Source: Oscillospiraceae bacterium
GTDB taxonomy: Bacteria > Bacillota > Clostridia > Oscillospirales > Acutalibacteraceae
Length of the DNA: 13,357 bases
Reading direction: 5' to 3'
NCBI GenBank assembly: GCA_031254555.1
Contig: JAIRUF010000114.1
Span: forward strand, 1 to 13,357
The notes under the pieces: model-generated
What the model was told of the DNA's origin: nothing
What the model saw: only the letters and a program-made list of their open reading frames with translations
Databases searched by the model: none
Part shown: one piece after another, positions 13,107 through 13,357 of the stretch
How positions within the stretch are numbered: position 1 is the stretch's first letter
Layout of the letters: every line of letters starts with the position of its first letter
Position numbers and translations under genes: made by a program

Positions 13107-13357
13107 ATGAAAACTGCGGTGTATCCGGGCAGTTTTGACCCGATAACTTTAGGTCATCTTGACATAATCCAGCGCTGTGCAAATGTTTTTGACAAAGTGG
13201 TAGTTGTCATTACAAACAACTATTTAAAGTCCTCGTCGTATATATTTTCAGCGCAGGAAAGAGCTCAGCTTGTTAGAAAAAGCACAGGTCACATTGAAAA
13301 TGTACGAGTTGAAATCTATGAGGGGTTGCTTGCTGATTATGTGAGGGACCAAAAGAT
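13107..13357 (+). CDS. coaD: Phosphopantetheine adenylyltransferase, 5' part
   Basis: Penultimate enzyme of coenzyme A synthesis: 4'-phosphopantetheine plus ATP gives dephospho-CoA and pyrophosphate. Only the first 83 codons are present and the frame is open to the end of the window; about half of the usual 160 residues. The nucleotidyltransferase signature is visible as AVYPGSFDPITLGHLDII (4-21), with the (T/H)xGH motif as Thr14-Leu15-Gly16-His17. Leu15 is unusual, since most family members have Asn there. FSAQERAQLVRK and EGLLADYV also fit the family. ATG 13107 lies two bases after the rsmD stop, and GAAGAGGTG (13093-13101) serves as ribosome binding site. Confidence 0.96.
   Translation, partial: MKTAVYPGSFDPITLGHLDIIQRCANVFDKVVVVITNNYLKSSSYIFSAQERAQLVRKSTGHIENVRVEIYEGLLADYVRDQK

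Overview
The window is a run of conserved housekeeping genes, all on the + strand. It reads like the chromosome of a Gram-positive bacterium of the Bacillota (Firmicutes), most likely class Clostridia. The reasons are: a YqzL-type small gene between era and recO; MutS2 with a C-terminal Smr domain; the ylxM-ffh-rpsP-khpA-rimM-trmD order; an HPr with both His15 and Ser46; strong GGAGG-type ribosome binding sites; and frequent ATA and AGA/AGG codons. I cannot name a genus from the sequence alone. I see no insertion sequence, phage gene, CRISPR array, tRNA or rRNA.

Region 1 (1-5947) is a compact block: the 3' part of phoH, then ybeY, era, a 55-codon yqzL-like gene, recO, mutS2 and a small pyridoxamine-phosphate-oxidase-fold protein. 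It joins 16S rRNA maturation and 30S assembly (YbeY, Era) with recombination repair (RecO) and MutS2, which acts on DNA or on stalled ribosomes. Genes that commonly sit in this block in Bacillus (the membrane HD hydrolase between phoH and ybeY; dgkA and cdd between ybeY and era) are absent.

Region 2 (about 6054-9955) opens with a perfect-consensus sigma-A promoter and holds the signal recognition particle genes ylxM and ffh, ribosomal protein S16 (rpsP), the KH-domain RNA chaperone khpA, a clear intrinsic terminator, then rimM and trmD, which overlap. Together they serve protein targeting, 30S assembly and tRNA m1G37 modification. The usual partner rplS (L19) does not follow trmD.

Region 3 (9956-10500) is a single-gene unit encoding an HPr phosphocarrier, with its own promoter and terminator.

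Region 4 (10513-13357) holds uvrC (nucleotide excision repair), then a promoter-bearing gap, rsmD (16S rRNA m2G966) and the start of coaD (coenzyme A synthesis), which runs off the window.

Several starts are non-ATG: ybeY (GTG), ylxM (GTG), ffh (TTG) and uvrC (TTG). The gene content is ordinary and I did not find a previously undescribed system. The points worth a second look are small: the yqzL ORF overlapping recO out of frame, dyads lying over the ylxM and HPr promoters, leader or intercistronic hairpins before era, ffh and rpsP, and the altered gene content of the two conserved blocks.
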